Assembly: GCA_031551135.1 (NCBI GenBank)
Contig: JAVBOA010000010.1
Coordinates: 14,201-78,200 of the forward strand
From: JAITVM01 sp031551135
Lineage (GTDB): Bacteria; Bacillota; Clostridia; Lachnospirales; JAITVM01
Length of the DNA: 64,000 nucleotides
Direction: 5' to 3'
Positions 24,545 through 34,184 of this stretch are shown here, piece after piece. A program made the translations under genes and the position numbers. The notes below the pieces were generated by a model. The model saw nothing but the letters and a program-made list of their open reading frames with translations. It was not told where the DNA came from and did no database searches. Numbering within the stretch: position 1 is the first letter of the stretch; every line of letters begins with the position of its first letter.

Positions 24545-24853
24545 ATGAATAAAAATTCAGAAGATATCTCTTTAAAAATTAAAAAAGTAAAATACGAAAT
24601 ATATTCATTAACGCTCACCGGCGTGATTTTTTTGATAATATTAATGCTTTTTTTCACAAACGTATTCCCCGAAAATTTTGGAATAGAGATTTATGGTTTT
24701 GGTATTAAAAATATTTTGAACTATATGTTTTTAATCGGAATCTTTTTAACAATGATTAACTTAATATACTCAAAATTCCGTTTACTCGAAAATTTGAAAT
24801 CGGAACAAGAAAGCCTCAGTAAATACAAGCGAAAACCGAATAAACGCAGATAG
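24545..24853 (+). CDS. Small membrane protein
   Basis: This 102-residue protein has a charged N-terminus, two hydrophobic helices (about 23-42 and 56-76) and a basic, coiled tail (KSEQESLSKYKRKPNKRR). A TAGGAG site precedes the ATG. It is the first gene of a tightly spaced operon with a phosphodiesterase and an ABC importer. No family is recognised. Confidence 0.72.
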   Translation: MNKNSEDISLKIKKVKYEIYSLTLTGVIFLIILMLFFTNVFPENFGIEIYGFGIKNILNYMFLIGIFLTMINLIYSKFRLLENLKSEQESLSKYKRKPNKRR

Positions 24854-24863
24854 GAGAAATAAA

Positions 24864-25976
24864 TTGAATGATATACGTGATACTATTTGTACAATTTTAG
24901 ACCACTATAGCGTGCATGAAAAACATAATCCGATTATTAATCTAAAAAATAAATTGGATAAAAATTATAAAAATGTGATTTTACTAATTTTAGACGGAAT
25001 GGGATCCGAAATTTTGAAAAAAAATCTCTCTGAAAATGATTTTTTGTTGCGGAATTTATCCGAATCCGTTAATTCGGTTTTCCCGAGCACGACGACCGCC
25101 GCAATGACGACTTATTATTCGGCTCTGCCGCCGGTCACGCACGGTTGGATTGCCTGGTCGTTATTTTTTAAAGAATACGGGTCTTTTGTGGATATTTTCA
25201 ATAATTTTGATTCTTTCACAAAATTATATATTGACACCGGAGAAAAACGAATCGCTGATATTTATATGCCTTATGAATCGATTTTTACTAAGCTGAAAGG
25301 AAAAGTCGAGACGCATTTTATTATGCCGGAAGGCGTAATTTTGCAGGAAGGCGCAGACAATGAAATTCCTGTTCGCGAACTGCACGATATTGCATTTCAT
25401 ATTGCGGAAATTTGTAAAAACGATAAACAGAATTTTATTTTTGCCTATCACTTCGAGCCTGATTTTACTTTGCATTATAACGGCTGTACTTCTGATAAGG
25501 CTAAGTTTTTGATAAAATACATAAATGATTTGACCGAAAAGCTTTGCGGCGAATTAAACGACAGCCTTGTTATTATTACCGCCGACCACGGTCATATCGA
25601 CTGCAATATGGTCGATCTTCGGAATTATCCGGATATTTGCTCATGCTTAATTATTCCGCCGACTATTGATGCACGTGTGCTTTCGTTTTATATTAAAGCG
25701 CATAAAAAACAGGAATTCGAAGAATTATTTAATAAATATTTCGGCGAACATCATTTGCTTTTAAATAGAGATGAGTTTTTTGAAAAAAATTGTCTTGGCA
25801 TCGGCGAAAAACATCCGCGACTGGAGGATTTTATCGGCGATTATGTGGCTATTGGCACAGGAAACACAATGATATATTATCTTTCAATGAAAAAAAATAT
25901 GAACACTTACCGCTCCACACATGCAGGCCTGACCGACGACGAAATGAAAGTACCTTTAATTATGATTGAAAAATAA
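24864..25976 (+). CDS. Alkaline-phosphatase-superfamily phosphodiesterase
   Basis: The protein has 370 residues with a TTG start behind TAGGAG. It belongs to the nucleotide pyrophosphatase/phosphodiesterase branch. The first metal Asp is in LLILDGMGS, the nucleophile Thr region is FPSTTTAAMTTY, and late metal ligands are in TADHGHIDC and HAGL. No signal peptide is present, so it probably acts in the cytoplasm on a phosphodiester or pyrophosphate bond. It lies in one operon with an oligopeptide/nickel-type importer and a second, two-domain phosphatase, which points to breakdown of an imported phosphoester. Confidence 0.85.
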   Translation: MNDIRDTICTILDHYSVHEKHNPIINLKNKLDKNYKNVILLILDGMGSEILKKNLSENDFLLRNLSESVNSVFPSTTTAAMTTYYSALPPVTHGWIAWSLFFKEYGSFVDIFNNFDSFTKLYIDTGEKRIADIYMPYESIFTKLKGKVETHFIMPEGVILQEGADNEIPVRELHDIAFHIAEICKNDKQNFIFAYHFEPDFTLHYNGCTSDKAKFLIKYINDLTEKLCGELNDSLVIITADHGHIDCNMVDLRNYPDICSCLIIPPTIDARVLSFYIKAHKKQEFEELFNKYFGEHHLLLNRDEFFEKNCLGIGEKHPRLEDFIGDYVAIGTGNTMIYYLSMKKNMNTYRSTHAGLTDDEMKVPLIMIEK

Positions 25977-25989
25977 CGGGGGCAAATAT

Positions 25990-27477
25990 ATGAAAAAAAT
26001 TTATATATTGATATTAATATTTTTAATGGCAGGCTGCGGACAAACGCCAAAAGAAGAAGCCAAAAACGGCATTATTGTTGCGATTCCGCAGGATTTTGAT
26101 TCGCTCGACCCGCATAAAGCCACAGCGACAGGCACGCAGGAAATTATGTATAATATTTTTACATGCCTGATAAATACCGACGAAAACGGCGAAATTATTC
26201 CCGAGCTTGCAGAATCCTTTGAATCTTCAGACGATTTGAAAACATATACATTTAAATTAAAACAAGATGTAATTTTCCATAACGGCGTGAAAATGACCTC
26301 AAAAGATGTACTTTATACCTTCAACAGATTATCGGGCAAAACTCAAGATCAATCCGAGCCGATTTCGGATATTTCAAAAAATATCGACAGCGTTGAAGCG
26401 CCTGATGATTATACAATTATCATTCATTTAAAAGAAAAAGATGCATCATTTTTAGCAAAATGTTTGATTGCGATTATTCCGGAAAACAGCGGTCCTCAGC
26501 AGGAAAAAACTCCTATCGGTGCCGGACCGTATGCTTTTGAATCCTATACACAGGGCATTTCTTTGAAAATGAAAAAAAACAAAGATTTTTATATGAACGA
26601 CCTGCCGAAAATCGAAAATGTTGAATTTAAAATTTTCACAAATACAAGCGCCGGACAGCTTGCTTTGAAAAACGGCGAAATTGATATTATGTTCAATTTA
26701 ATGGAAGCTGATGTAAAAGCTATCGGCGATGGTTTTGATATTTTGCGCGTGCCGCGGAATATGGTGCAATTAATGGCATTCAATTACGATTTTGCGCCGT
26801 TTAAGGATATTCGTGTGCGCCAAGCAATAAATTATGCCGTAAACAAAAAAGAGATTATCGACCTGATTGTTCCCGGCTCAGTACAGATTGACACAAATTT
26901 TTCGCCTGTAATGGCAGGATACTATAATAAAGATGTAGAGAATTTTTATCAAAATGATATCGAAAAAGCCAAAACGCTTTTAAAGGAGTCCGGAAACGAA
27001 AATCTTAGTTTTACCGTAAAAGTTCCGTCGGAATATAAACAGCATGTGGACACCGCTCAAATTATAAAACAGCAGTTGGCACAGGTCGGAATCGAAATGA
27101 ACATCGAAACCGTGGAATGGAATACTTGGCTCTCTGAGGTTTATAAAGGAAAAAAATTCGAGGCTACAATAATCGGTTTTACGGGAAAGCTCGACCCTTA
27201 TCCGATAATCGGGCGTTATGCGTCGGATTATAAAGATAATTTTATGTCTTATTCAAATCCCGAATTTGATGAAGTAATTAAAAAAGCTACCGCCGAAAGC
27301 GATATGCAAAAAAGAACCGAATATTATAGAGAGGCGCAAATGCTCTTGACTCAAGATGCCGCCGCCCTTTATATAATGGATCCGTCAAATATTATCGCTA
27401 TAAATAAAAATTTGGAGAATTTCAAAACCTATCCAATCGGATATATAGACATAAAAAATCTCTCTTACAAGGATTGA
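25990..27477 (+). CDS. ABC importer substrate-binding lipoprotein (SBP family 5)
   Basis: The protein has 495 residues. The start is at MKKIYILILIFLMAGCG, where a GGGGG site precedes the ATG and the lipobox Cys is at residue 16. An in-frame upstream start would bury the signal peptide. The mature part is a DppA/OppA-like binder (DSLDPHKATATGTQEI, then the ELAESFE and FKLKQDVIFHNGVKMT motifs). It delivers its ligand to the permeases encoded next. Family 5 binders carry peptides, nickel-chelates, sugars or opines, and the phosphoesterase neighbours suggest an organophosphate here. Confidence 0.92.
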   Translation: MKKIYILILIFLMAGCGQTPKEEAKNGIIVAIPQDFDSLDPHKATATGTQEIMYNIFTCLINTDENGEIIPELAESFESSDDLKTYTFKLKQDVIFHNGVKMTSKDVLYTFNRLSGKTQDQSEPISDISKNIDSVEAPDDYTIIIHLKEKDASFLAKCLIAIIPENSGPQQEKTPIGAGPYAFESYTQGISLKMKKNKDFYMNDLPKIENVEFKIFTNTSAGQLALKNGEIDIMFNLMEADVKAIGDGFDILRVPRNMVQLMAFNYDFAPFKDIRVRQAINYAVNKKEIIDLIVPGSVQIDTNFSPVMAGYYNKDVENFYQNDIEKAKTLLKESGNENLSFTVKVPSEYKQHVDTAQIIKQQLAQVGIEMNIETVEWNTWLSEVYKGKKFEATIIGFTGKLDPYPIIGRYASDYKDNFMSYSNPEFDEVIKKATAESDMQKRTEYYREAQMLLTQDAAALYIMDPSNIIAINKNLENFKTYPIGYIDIKNLSYKD

Positions 27478-27482
27478 GTTTT

Positions 27483-28433
27483 ATGTACAAAATTATAATC
27501 AAGATTTTACATTCTTTGCTTACGATTTTTCTCGTTTCGCTTGTGATATTTTTTATGTTTCAGATTATTCCGGGCGATGCGATTTTAGAAAAAATCGGCG
27601 AAGTATCTGACCCGGCCTTGGAATCGGCGTTGCGAAAACAATTCGGGATGGATGCGCCGCCGCATATTCGGTATTTTAATTATTTATCGGGAATTTTCAG
27701 CGGGGATCTCGGGATTTCGATAAGATATTCCGTTCCTGTTATCGAATTAATGAAAAGCCGGCTGCCGAATACCTTGGGTATAACGGCGCTGGCTATGCTG
27801 ATTACGATTCTAATCGGGATTCCTTTAGGCGTAATCACCGCAAAATACTCCAAAAAATCTATTGGCTTCACTTTTAATATCATAACGCAAATTTGTACCT
27901 CGATACCGTCTTTTTTCATGGCTGTAATTTTGACTTTGATATTTTCGATTTGGTTACGATTATTTGATGTTGTGCTTTATGTTCCGATAGATCAGGATTT
28001 TTTCGGATATTTAAAAGGGCTTATCCTGCCGTCGCTTGCGGTTTCTATCGGGACAATGGCGACTGTTGCGCGGTATACACGCGGCTCTGTTTTGGAACAG
28101 CTTAATATGAATTATGTCCGAACGGCACAAAATAAAGGCCTTACGGAGAATTATATTTTGATCAAGCATATTTTGCCTAATACTTTGATTACGGTTTTGA
28201 CGATAGCCGGAATTTTGCTCGCAAATATTTTGGGCGGCACGATTGTTGTGGAGTCTGCTTTTTCTATCCCCGGAATCGGCAGTCTTTTGGCAACCGGCAT
28301 AAAATCTCGGGATTTTCCGCTGGTACAGGGAATTTCTTTATATATCACGATTTGTGTTGTGATTGTATTTTTGATTTTGGATATTTTGTACAATTTGATT
28401 GACCCAAGAATCGAGACGGGAGGAAGCGGATGA
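27483..28433 (+). CDS. ABC importer permease, DppB-like
   Basis: This is a membrane permease of 316 residues with about six transmembrane helices. The EAA coupling loop region is YVRTAQNKGLTENYILIKHILPN. The start chosen is the ATG 9 nt after AAGGA; a TTG 9 nt upstream has no ribosome site. It is subunit one of the permease pair and overlaps the next gene by 4 nt (ATGA). Confidence 0.93.
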   Translation: MYKIIIKILHSLLTIFLVSLVIFFMFQIIPGDAILEKIGEVSDPALESALRKQFGMDAPPHIRYFNYLSGIFSGDLGISIRYSVPVIELMKSRLPNTLGITALAMLITILIGIPLGVITAKYSKKSIGFTFNIITQICTSIPSFFMAVILTLIFSIWLRLFDVVLYVPIDQDFFGYLKGLILPSLAVSIGTMATVARYTRGSVLEQLNMNYVRTAQNKGLTENYILIKHILPNTLITVLTIAGILLANILGGTIVVESAFSIPGIGSLLATGIKSRDFPLVQGISLYITICVVIVFLILDILYNLIDPRIETGGSG

Positions 28434-29251
28434 AATTTTTTGAAAAAGCTTTCAGAAATCCGTATTTTTTGATTGGCTCAATAATGCTGATAATAGTATT
28501 TTTATTTTCGTTTATCGGGGTTTTTTATACGCCCTATGACCCCGAATTTATAGACACAGCTTTACAATCCGCGCCGCCGGGAATCTTGCATTTATTCGGA
28601 ACGGATTCGCTGGGACGGGATGTTTTTTCGAGATTGATGGATGCCGGAAAATATTCGTTTTTCGGTGGATTGCTTTCGGTTTTAATATCGCTTCTAATTT
28701 CGCTTGCATTAGGTTTAGCTGCAGGATTTTTAGGCGGAATTTGGGATATTGTCCTGACAAAAATAACCGATATAATGCGTTCGATTCCGGGTACATTATT
28801 TGCGCTTATGATAATTGCGGTTTTGGGCAAGGGTTTTAAAAATACAATTATCGCAGTTTGTTTTTTGACCATTCCGGTTTTTTTCCGCATTATCCGTTCC
28901 AATGTCTATCAAATAAAAAATTATGATTATATAATTCATACAGATTTGATTGGGTTGAGTTTTTTTCGGGTTTGTTTTTTTCATATATTGCCGAATATTA
29001 TGTCACCGCTGATAGTTATGTCAGCTACGGGAATTGCTAATGCGATTATGATAGAAGCCTCACTTTCGTATTTGGATCTCAGCATACAGCCGCCGGCGGC
29101 GAGTTTTGGAAAAATGCTGAGCGAAGCACAGGAAAATATATTTTTCGCTCCGTGGGAAGTTTTAGCCGTTGGGTTTTGCATAAGCTTTATGGTGCTTGCG
29201 TTTAATCTTCTGGGTGATGGTCTGCGTGATGTTTTGGATGTTAAAAACTGA
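28430..29251 (+). CDS. ABC importer permease, DppC-like
   Basis: This is a 273-residue permease with an N-terminal OppC-type helix (PYFLIGSIMLIIVFLFSF), the HLFGTDSLGRDVFSRL motif typical of the family and about five further helices. The coupling loop is YIIHTDLIGLSFFRVCFFHILPN. It is translationally coupled to the DppB-like gene by an ATGA overlap. Confidence 0.93.
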   Translation: MKFFEKAFRNPYFLIGSIMLIIVFLFSFIGVFYTPYDPEFIDTALQSAPPGILHLFGTDSLGRDVFSRLMDAGKYSFFGGLLSVLISLLISLALGLAAGFLGGIWDIVLTKITDIMRSIPGTLFALMIIAVLGKGFKNTIIAVCFLTIPVFFRIIRSNVYQIKNYDYIIHTDLIGLSFFRVCFFHILPNIMSPLIVMSATGIANAIMIEASLSYLDLSIQPPAASFGKMLSEAQENIFFAPWEVLAVGFCISFMVLAFNLLGDGLRDVLDVKN

Positions 29252-29288
29252 GAAAGCAACAAATATCTTTTGTGAACAGAGGTTGTAT

Positions 29289-30236
29289 ATGGAGAATCTT
29301 CTTTCTGTAAAAAATTTGAATATTTACGTAAATAACGATTTAAAAGCCGTCGATTCGCTTTCATTTGATTTAAAAAAAGGCGAAATTTTGGGAATCGTCG
29401 GAGAATCCGGCTGCGGCAAAACCCTGACTGCGCTTGCACTAGCTCGGCTTTTAAATAAAAATATCCGCGCAGAAGGCGAAATTTTTTTAGATGGAAAAAA
29501 TATTTCTTCATACAGCGACAGTGAATTTTTAAAACTACGAAAATCCGAAATTTCGATGATTTTTCAAGATTCGGCTTTTAATCCGCTGATGAAAATCGGT
29601 CATCAAGTTATTGAAGCGATAAGGGATTTCGAAAACAACACAAAGGCCAAGAATTTTGAAATTACTTTGGATTTATTGAAAAAAGTTCGGCTGAATGACC
29701 CCGAAACGAGTTTTTACAAATATCCGCATGAGCTTTCGGGCGGACAGCGCCAAAGGGTGATGATTGCAATGTCGATTGCCTCAAACCCAAAGCTTTTAAT
29801 TGCCGACGAAGTTACAACCGCTTTGGACGTAACAACACAGCTCCAGATTTTGAATTTGCTGAAAGAATTGCAGAACGACACGGGAATGATTATTATTTCT
29901 CATGATGTCTCGGTAATAAAGCATATTTGCGATTTTGTATGCATTATGTATTCGGGAAATATTTTGGAATACGGCCCTGCGCGCGAAGTTCTGGAAAATC
30001 CGAAACATCCGTATACCTACAGCTTATTAAAGTCAATTCCGAGCCAAGATAAAGACCAAATATTGCACAGCATAAGAGGGATTGTTCCGTCGCTTAAAGA
30101 GCGTGAAAAAATTCACGGCTGTATATTTGCGCCGCGCTGTGATTTCGTTTGTACAAAGCATAAAGAGGAAATCCAAAAGCATTATATTTCGCCTGAGCAT
30201 TATGTGCTTTGCCATAGAAACGGAGAATTTTTATGA
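29289..30236 (+). CDS. ABC importer ATPase, DppD-like
   Basis: The protein has 315 residues. The Walker A motif is GESGCGKT, the signature LSGGQRQR and Walker B LLIADEVT. A C-terminal oligopeptide-type extension has four Cys (CIFAPRCDFVC, then LCH), a pattern that binds an Fe-S cluster in some homologues. The upstream part of the open frame overlaps the dppC end and lacks a ribosome site; AGAGG precedes the ATG chosen. Confidence 0.93.
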   Translation: MENLLSVKNLNIYVNNDLKAVDSLSFDLKKGEILGIVGESGCGKTLTALALARLLNKNIRAEGEIFLDGKNISSYSDSEFLKLRKSEISMIFQDSAFNPLMKIGHQVIEAIRDFENNTKAKNFEITLDLLKKVRLNDPETSFYKYPHELSGGQRQRVMIAMSIASNPKLLIADEVTTALDVTTQLQILNLLKELQNDTGMIIISHDVSVIKHICDFVCIMYSGNILEYGPAREVLENPKHPYTYSLLKSIPSQDKDQILHSIRGIVPSLKEREKIHGCIFAPRCDFVCTKHKEEIQKHYISPEHYVLCHRNGEFL

Positions 30237-31183
30237 TTCTGGAAGCCGAAAATATAAAAAAATCCTATTATTTACGAAAATCTTTTTTTAATAAAATCGA
30301 ATCAAAAGCCCTTGAATCGGTTTCTTTAAATATTCCTAAAGGTAAAACCGTGGGTTTGATCGGAGAATCCGGCTGCGGCAAAACTACACTAGGGAAAATT
30401 ATTTCGAAACTGCTTGAGCCTAGCGAAGGCAGAATTATTTTTGACGGAACCGATATTACAAAGCTGAGCAAAAAAGAATTTCGCCCTTCGCGCCACGAAA
30501 TACAAATGATTTTTCAAGACCCGAACGCCGCCCTAAACCCAAGCCATAAAATCCGCTTTACGCTGAACGAATGTCTTTTGGCGAAAGGAATTCGGGAAAA
30601 TCATGATGAAATTATAGAAAATAATATCAAAAAAGTCGGCTTGGATTTATCTTTTTTGGATAGATATCCGCATGAATTGTCCGGCGGACAAAAACAGCGC
30701 ATTGCGATTTTGCAGGCTTCGATGATGCAGCCTAAGCTGATTATTGCCGACGAAGTTGTTTCGGCTTTAGACGTTTCGGTGCGGTCGCAGATTTTGAATT
30801 TATTAAAATTAATCCAAAAAGACACGGATGTTTCGTATTTATTTATTTCACATGATTTGAATGTCGTTTATTATGTGGCCGATTATATTTCGGTCATGTA
30901 TATGGGCGAAATTGTTGAGGAAGGCAGTGCCGACGATATTTATTACCGCCACAGGCATCCGTATACAAAAATCTTATTCGAATCGCTTCTGGATTTCCGC
31001 CAGAAAAATATTTCGGGTTTTGAGACTCAAAGCAGGCTGATAAATTACGAGGGCTGTAAATTTGAAAGCCGCTGTAAATATTCGCAGGAGATTTGCAAAA
31101 ATCAAAAGCCAAAGAATTTTTATTTTGAAAACAATCATCGAGTTTATTGCCACAGGGCAAATATAGAGGAGCTATTTAAATGA
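30233..31183 (+). CDS. ABC importer ATPase, DppF-like
   Basis: The protein has 316 residues with Walker A GESGCGKT, signature LSGGQKQR, Walker B LIIADEVV and the C-terminal Cys-rich extension (CKFESRCKYSQEIC, then YCH). It pairs with the preceding ATPase. Both ends overlap neighbours by ATGA, so the whole importer and the following phosphatase are one translational unit. Confidence 0.93.
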   Translation: MILEAENIKKSYYLRKSFFNKIESKALESVSLNIPKGKTVGLIGESGCGKTTLGKIISKLLEPSEGRIIFDGTDITKLSKKEFRPSRHEIQMIFQDPNAALNPSHKIRFTLNECLLAKGIRENHDEIIENNIKKVGLDLSFLDRYPHELSGGQKQRIAILQASMMQPKLIIADEVVSALDVSVRSQILNLLKLIQKDTDVSYLFISHDLNVVYYVADYISVMYMGEIVEEGSADDIYYRHRHPYTKILFESLLDFRQKNISGFETQSRLINYEGCKFESRCKYSQEICKNQKPKNFYFENNHRVYCHRANIEELFK

Positions 31184-32664
31184 AATTTTTACATTTATCC
31201 GATACGCATATTTTGCGGAATTACAAAGATATTTTTATAAGTAAATTGAATATCGACCCTACCGAAAATTTTTTGAAAACCTTGAGGCATATTAACGCAA
31301 AACATTCGGATGCGGAATTTATCATAATTTCCGGAGATTTGACGTATAACGGAACGGTTGAAGATTACCGTTTTTTGAAAAATATTTTGGAGAAAAAGCT
31401 TAAACAAAAAATTTATTTTGCGCTCGGAAATCACGATTATTCTGCAAATTTCAGAGAAGGATTTTTCGGCGAAAAATCCGACGAGCCGTTTTATTATTGC
31501 GAAATAAATAACGGACTTAGAATAATTTGTCTGGATACGAATTGTAATAACGAAGATTCGGGATTTTTGGATAAAAAGCAATTGGATTGGCTGGAAAAAT
31601 TATTAAAAGAAGATTCGGAAAATGGAAGTATTATTATAATGCATCATCCGCCGGTGACTGAATTTAAAGACGGCTTGCTTGGCTATGCGCTGAAAAACTC
31701 CGAAGAATTTTATAATATCGTAAACCATAGTGATGTAATCGCCGTTCTTAGCGGTCATACCCACAAAAATGCGCAATTCGGGATAAATTATACAGCCGAC
31801 TCTGCGTCGTTCGGCGTGGATTTCGAAAATGGAAACATGAAAATAGACGATACAATTGGTTTCAATGTTTGCGAAATCATAAATAAAAAAATATCTGTGC
31901 ATAGCGAAAAAGTTAATCCGATGATTTTTGCGGATAGGGAAAATTTTAGATTGGGATTGGAAGGCTGTTTGAATTTCAGAGATATCGGCGGATATGATAC
32001 AATCGACGGAAAAAATGTCGTTAGCGGAAAAATATACCGTGCGGATTCTTTGGCGAAGCTCACCGAAAAAGATATCGATGCTTTAAAATCATTGGGAATA
32101 AATGTTGTAATTGATTTAAGATACTCAAACGAGACCGAAAACGAAATAAATCCGCTTAATAATCTTGACGGTTTTGAATATTATAATGTTTCTTTATTGG
32201 ACGGTGTTTTTTCAAATGATTTGAAAGGCGGCTTTCCGCCGAGTTTGGAAGAAATGTATATCCAGCTTGTTGACGAAGCGAAAGACCTCTTAATTGAAGT
32301 TTTGCGCATTATTATAAAATCTTCCGATAAAAAAATAGTTTACCATTGCACCGCCGGCAAAGACCGGACAGGCGTTATAACCGTGCTTTTGCTACTTTTG
32401 GCAGGTGTTTCAAAAGAGGAGATTATTAACGATTATTCGCTGACTTACGGATATATAAAAGACAGCGTTGAAAAAATGATTGAAAATGCTGTAAAAACAG
32501 GAATTGTTTTGCCGAGGTTTTTGTTTAAATCAGACCGCGAGTCAATGATTGAGTTTTTGGACTATTTTACAAAAAAATACGGAGATGTGGAAAAATATTT
32601 ACTTCAAGTTTCTATGAAGAAAGAAGAAATTCTGGAATTAAAAAATATTTTAATCGAAAAATAA
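31180..32664 (+). CDS. Fused metallophosphoesterase and tyrosine-phosphatase-like protein
   Basis: The protein has 494 residues and two enzyme domains. Residues 1-240 are a calcineurin-like metallophosphoesterase with LSDTH, SGDLTYNG, LGNHDYS, MHHPP and SGHTH. Residues 255-494 are a Y_phosphatase3-type domain that starts with NFRDIGGYDT and has the catalytic P-loop HCTAGKDRTG with Cys390. Members of the second family hydrolyse phosphotyrosine or phosphoinositides. No signal peptide is present. It closes the operon with the importer and overlaps it by ATGA, so the two domains probably remove phosphate groups from an imported compound in sequence. Confidence 0.88.
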   Translation: MKFLHLSDTHILRNYKDIFISKLNIDPTENFLKTLRHINAKHSDAEFIIISGDLTYNGTVEDYRFLKNILEKKLKQKIYFALGNHDYSANFREGFFGEKSDEPFYYCEINNGLRIICLDTNCNNEDSGFLDKKQLDWLEKLLKEDSENGSIIIMHHPPVTEFKDGLLGYALKNSEEFYNIVNHSDVIAVLSGHTHKNAQFGINYTADSASFGVDFENGNMKIDDTIGFNVCEIINKKISVHSEKVNPMIFADRENFRLGLEGCLNFRDIGGYDTIDGKNVVSGKIYRADSLAKLTEKDIDALKSLGINVVIDLRYSNETENEINPLNNLDGFEYYNVSLLDGVFSNDLKGGFPPSLEEMYIQLVDEAKDLLIEVLRIIIKSSDKKIVYHCTAGKDRTGVITVLLLLLAGVSKEEIINDYSLTYGYIKDSVEKMIENAVKTGIVLPRFLFKSDRESMIEFLDYFTKKYGDVEKYLLQVSMKKEEILELKNILIEK

Positions 32665-32672
32665 ATTAAAAA

Positions 32673-32721
32673 AAAATTCAGCCTGACGCGGCGTAAAAAC
32701 TCCGTTTCGGGCTGAATTTTT
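32673..32721. terminator. Bidirectional terminator between the importer operon and the MerR gene
   Basis: AAAATTCAGCC pairs with GGCTGAATTTTT around a 26-nt loop, with A- and T-runs on both sides. Confidence 0.75.
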
Positions 32722-32732
32722 ATAAATTTATA

Positions 32733-33551
32733 CTATTTCTTCATTACCGGCGCTTGAAGCTCAGTCAGCCATTTTTCCGGATTTTTTTCATCATCAGGAG
32801 AAATAATTACATGTCCGCGCAAATTTCCCGCAAAAATATAATTATTCGCCTCTATCCATTCGGCTAGCTTTGACGTGGCTGCGTCGTAGCCGCCGTCAAA
32901 AGGTCCCGAAAAACGAACTGTTGCCGCAAGCGGAATTTCGTCATATTGCTTATAAATAAATTCTCCTTGATTAGTTCCAAATTCATCAACAGGAATTGCG
33001 ATTTCAACATCCGGATTTGATTCTTTATATTCTTCGTCAAAATAAGTGGAATAGCCGTCGCTGTGGCACTGCAGATTATTTTCAATTATAAATTTCCCAA
33101 GCTTCTCCCAAAGTATCCCTTCGTCTCTGTAATGTGGGATTATTCCGCGCAAAGTCAAAACTTTAACCGCAGGCAATTTTTTTAATTCAATTTCATAAAC
33201 CATAATATTGTGCTCCTCTCTGAATTTACCGCTCATTTGCATGAGCTTGTTATATCTTTCCTGTTCGGCTTCGATAAGCGATTTAACCGAAGCGGCTTTG
33301 GAGCGAAAAACCTCGTCCATATAGGCAGAATTGTCAAAATTGGGCAGGATATCACGTATTTCCTCAATAGAAAAACCTAAATCCCGAAGAAGTACAATAT
33401 TCGCAAGCATGGGAATTTGTGCGGCGCTGTACATTCTATATCCTGTGAAAGAATCGATTTCAGCCGGCTGAAAAAGATTGCATTTTTCATAATGCCTCAG
33501 CATACGCGGCGAGACACGCACTAATTTAGAAAATTCACCAATTTTAAACAA
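32733..33551 (-). CDS. MerR-family regulator with GyrI-like effector domain (BmrR type)
   Basis: The product has 272 residues. A MerR winged helix lies at the N-terminus (FKIGEFSKLVRVSPRMLRHY), a dimerising helix at about 80-115, and a GyrI/SOUL-like ligand domain at about 120-270. The long open frame begins further upstream, but TTG with GGAGG 7 nt before it gives the standard MerR N-terminus. Such proteins sense amphipathic drugs or metabolites and remodel a 19-bp-spacer promoter. The target is not obvious; the convergent operon and the VOC gene are candidates. Confidence 0.88.
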   Translation of the reverse strand: MFKIGEFSKLVRVSPRMLRHYEKCNLFQPAEIDSFTGYRMYSAAQIPMLANIVLLRDLGFSIEEIRDILPNFDNSAYMDEVFRSKAASVKSLIEAEQERYNKLMQMSGKFREEHNIMVYEIELKKLPAVKVLTLRGIIPHYRDEGILWEKLGKFIIENNLQCHSDGYSTYFDEEYKESNPDVEIAIPVDEFGTNQGEFIYKQYDEIPLAATVRFSGPFDGGYDAATSKLAEWIEANNYIFAGNLRGHVIISPDDEKNPEKWLTELQAPVMKK

Positions 33552-33703
33552 GATAAAACCTCCATTGCCATTCGTATCAGAAATTTGTTGCAAATTCAGA
33601 ATAAGCCTTGACATAATGTCAGAGTCAAGCAGAAAAAAATTTTTGTTATGTCGAGGAACGTATGGAAATTTTCGCTTTTATTTATCAGTATACCGTATGA
33701 AAA

Positions 33704-34171
33704 TCATATCAGGCAAGATTTCACATAATCAACCGGAACGTCCATACGTACAGCAGTTTCTTCGGCAGTGAAGCCGCTCTCCACAAATCGGCGGACTACG
33801 CTTATTATATTTTCGGCAACTTCAATAATATGCCCGTCCGGGTCATAAAAGCGAACGGCGCGCTGTCCCCAGCTATGTTCTAAAATTTGATGCAGATAAG
33901 AAATTTCTGAGAAGCTTGATAGCTTATTTGCGAAATCGTCAATATCTTCGACCTCGAAATATAATTCCATCGCGTTATTTTTATAAATAATTTCATTTTC
34001 GGTCTTTCTGATAAATTTTATCCACGATTCAGCAGTCTGCAAAGATAAACCTCCTGACAGCATGACATTCGCCCCGAAGTCACCAACCACCTCCAAGCCC
34101 AAAATATCAAAATAAAATTTTTTAGACTTTTCCATATCCTTAACAGCAATTAATGTTCCTTTATACATCAT
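33704..34171 (-). CDS. VOC (glyoxalase/bleomycin resistance) family protein
   Basis: The protein has 155 residues. Two beta-alpha-beta-beta-beta halves are visible: YKGTLIAVKDMEKSKKFYFDILG, and later QRAVRFYDPDGHIIEVAE with the metal Glu. A C-terminal tail of about 30 residues (FTAEETAVRMDVPVDYVKS) looks like a small helical module. Of several ATGs, the one 6 nt after AGGAGG was chosen. That ribosome site abuts the end of a 113-bp hairpin element. The substrate is unknown. Confidence 0.82.
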   Translation of the reverse strand: MMYKGTLIAVKDMEKSKKFYFDILGLEVVGDFGANVMLSGGLSLQTAESWIKFIRKTENEIIYKNNAMELYFEVEDIDDFANKLSSFSEISYLHQILEHSWGQRAVRFYDPDGHIIEVAENIISVVRRFVESGFTAEETAVRMDVPVDYVKSCLI

Positions 34172-34184
34172 TTTCATCCTCCTA

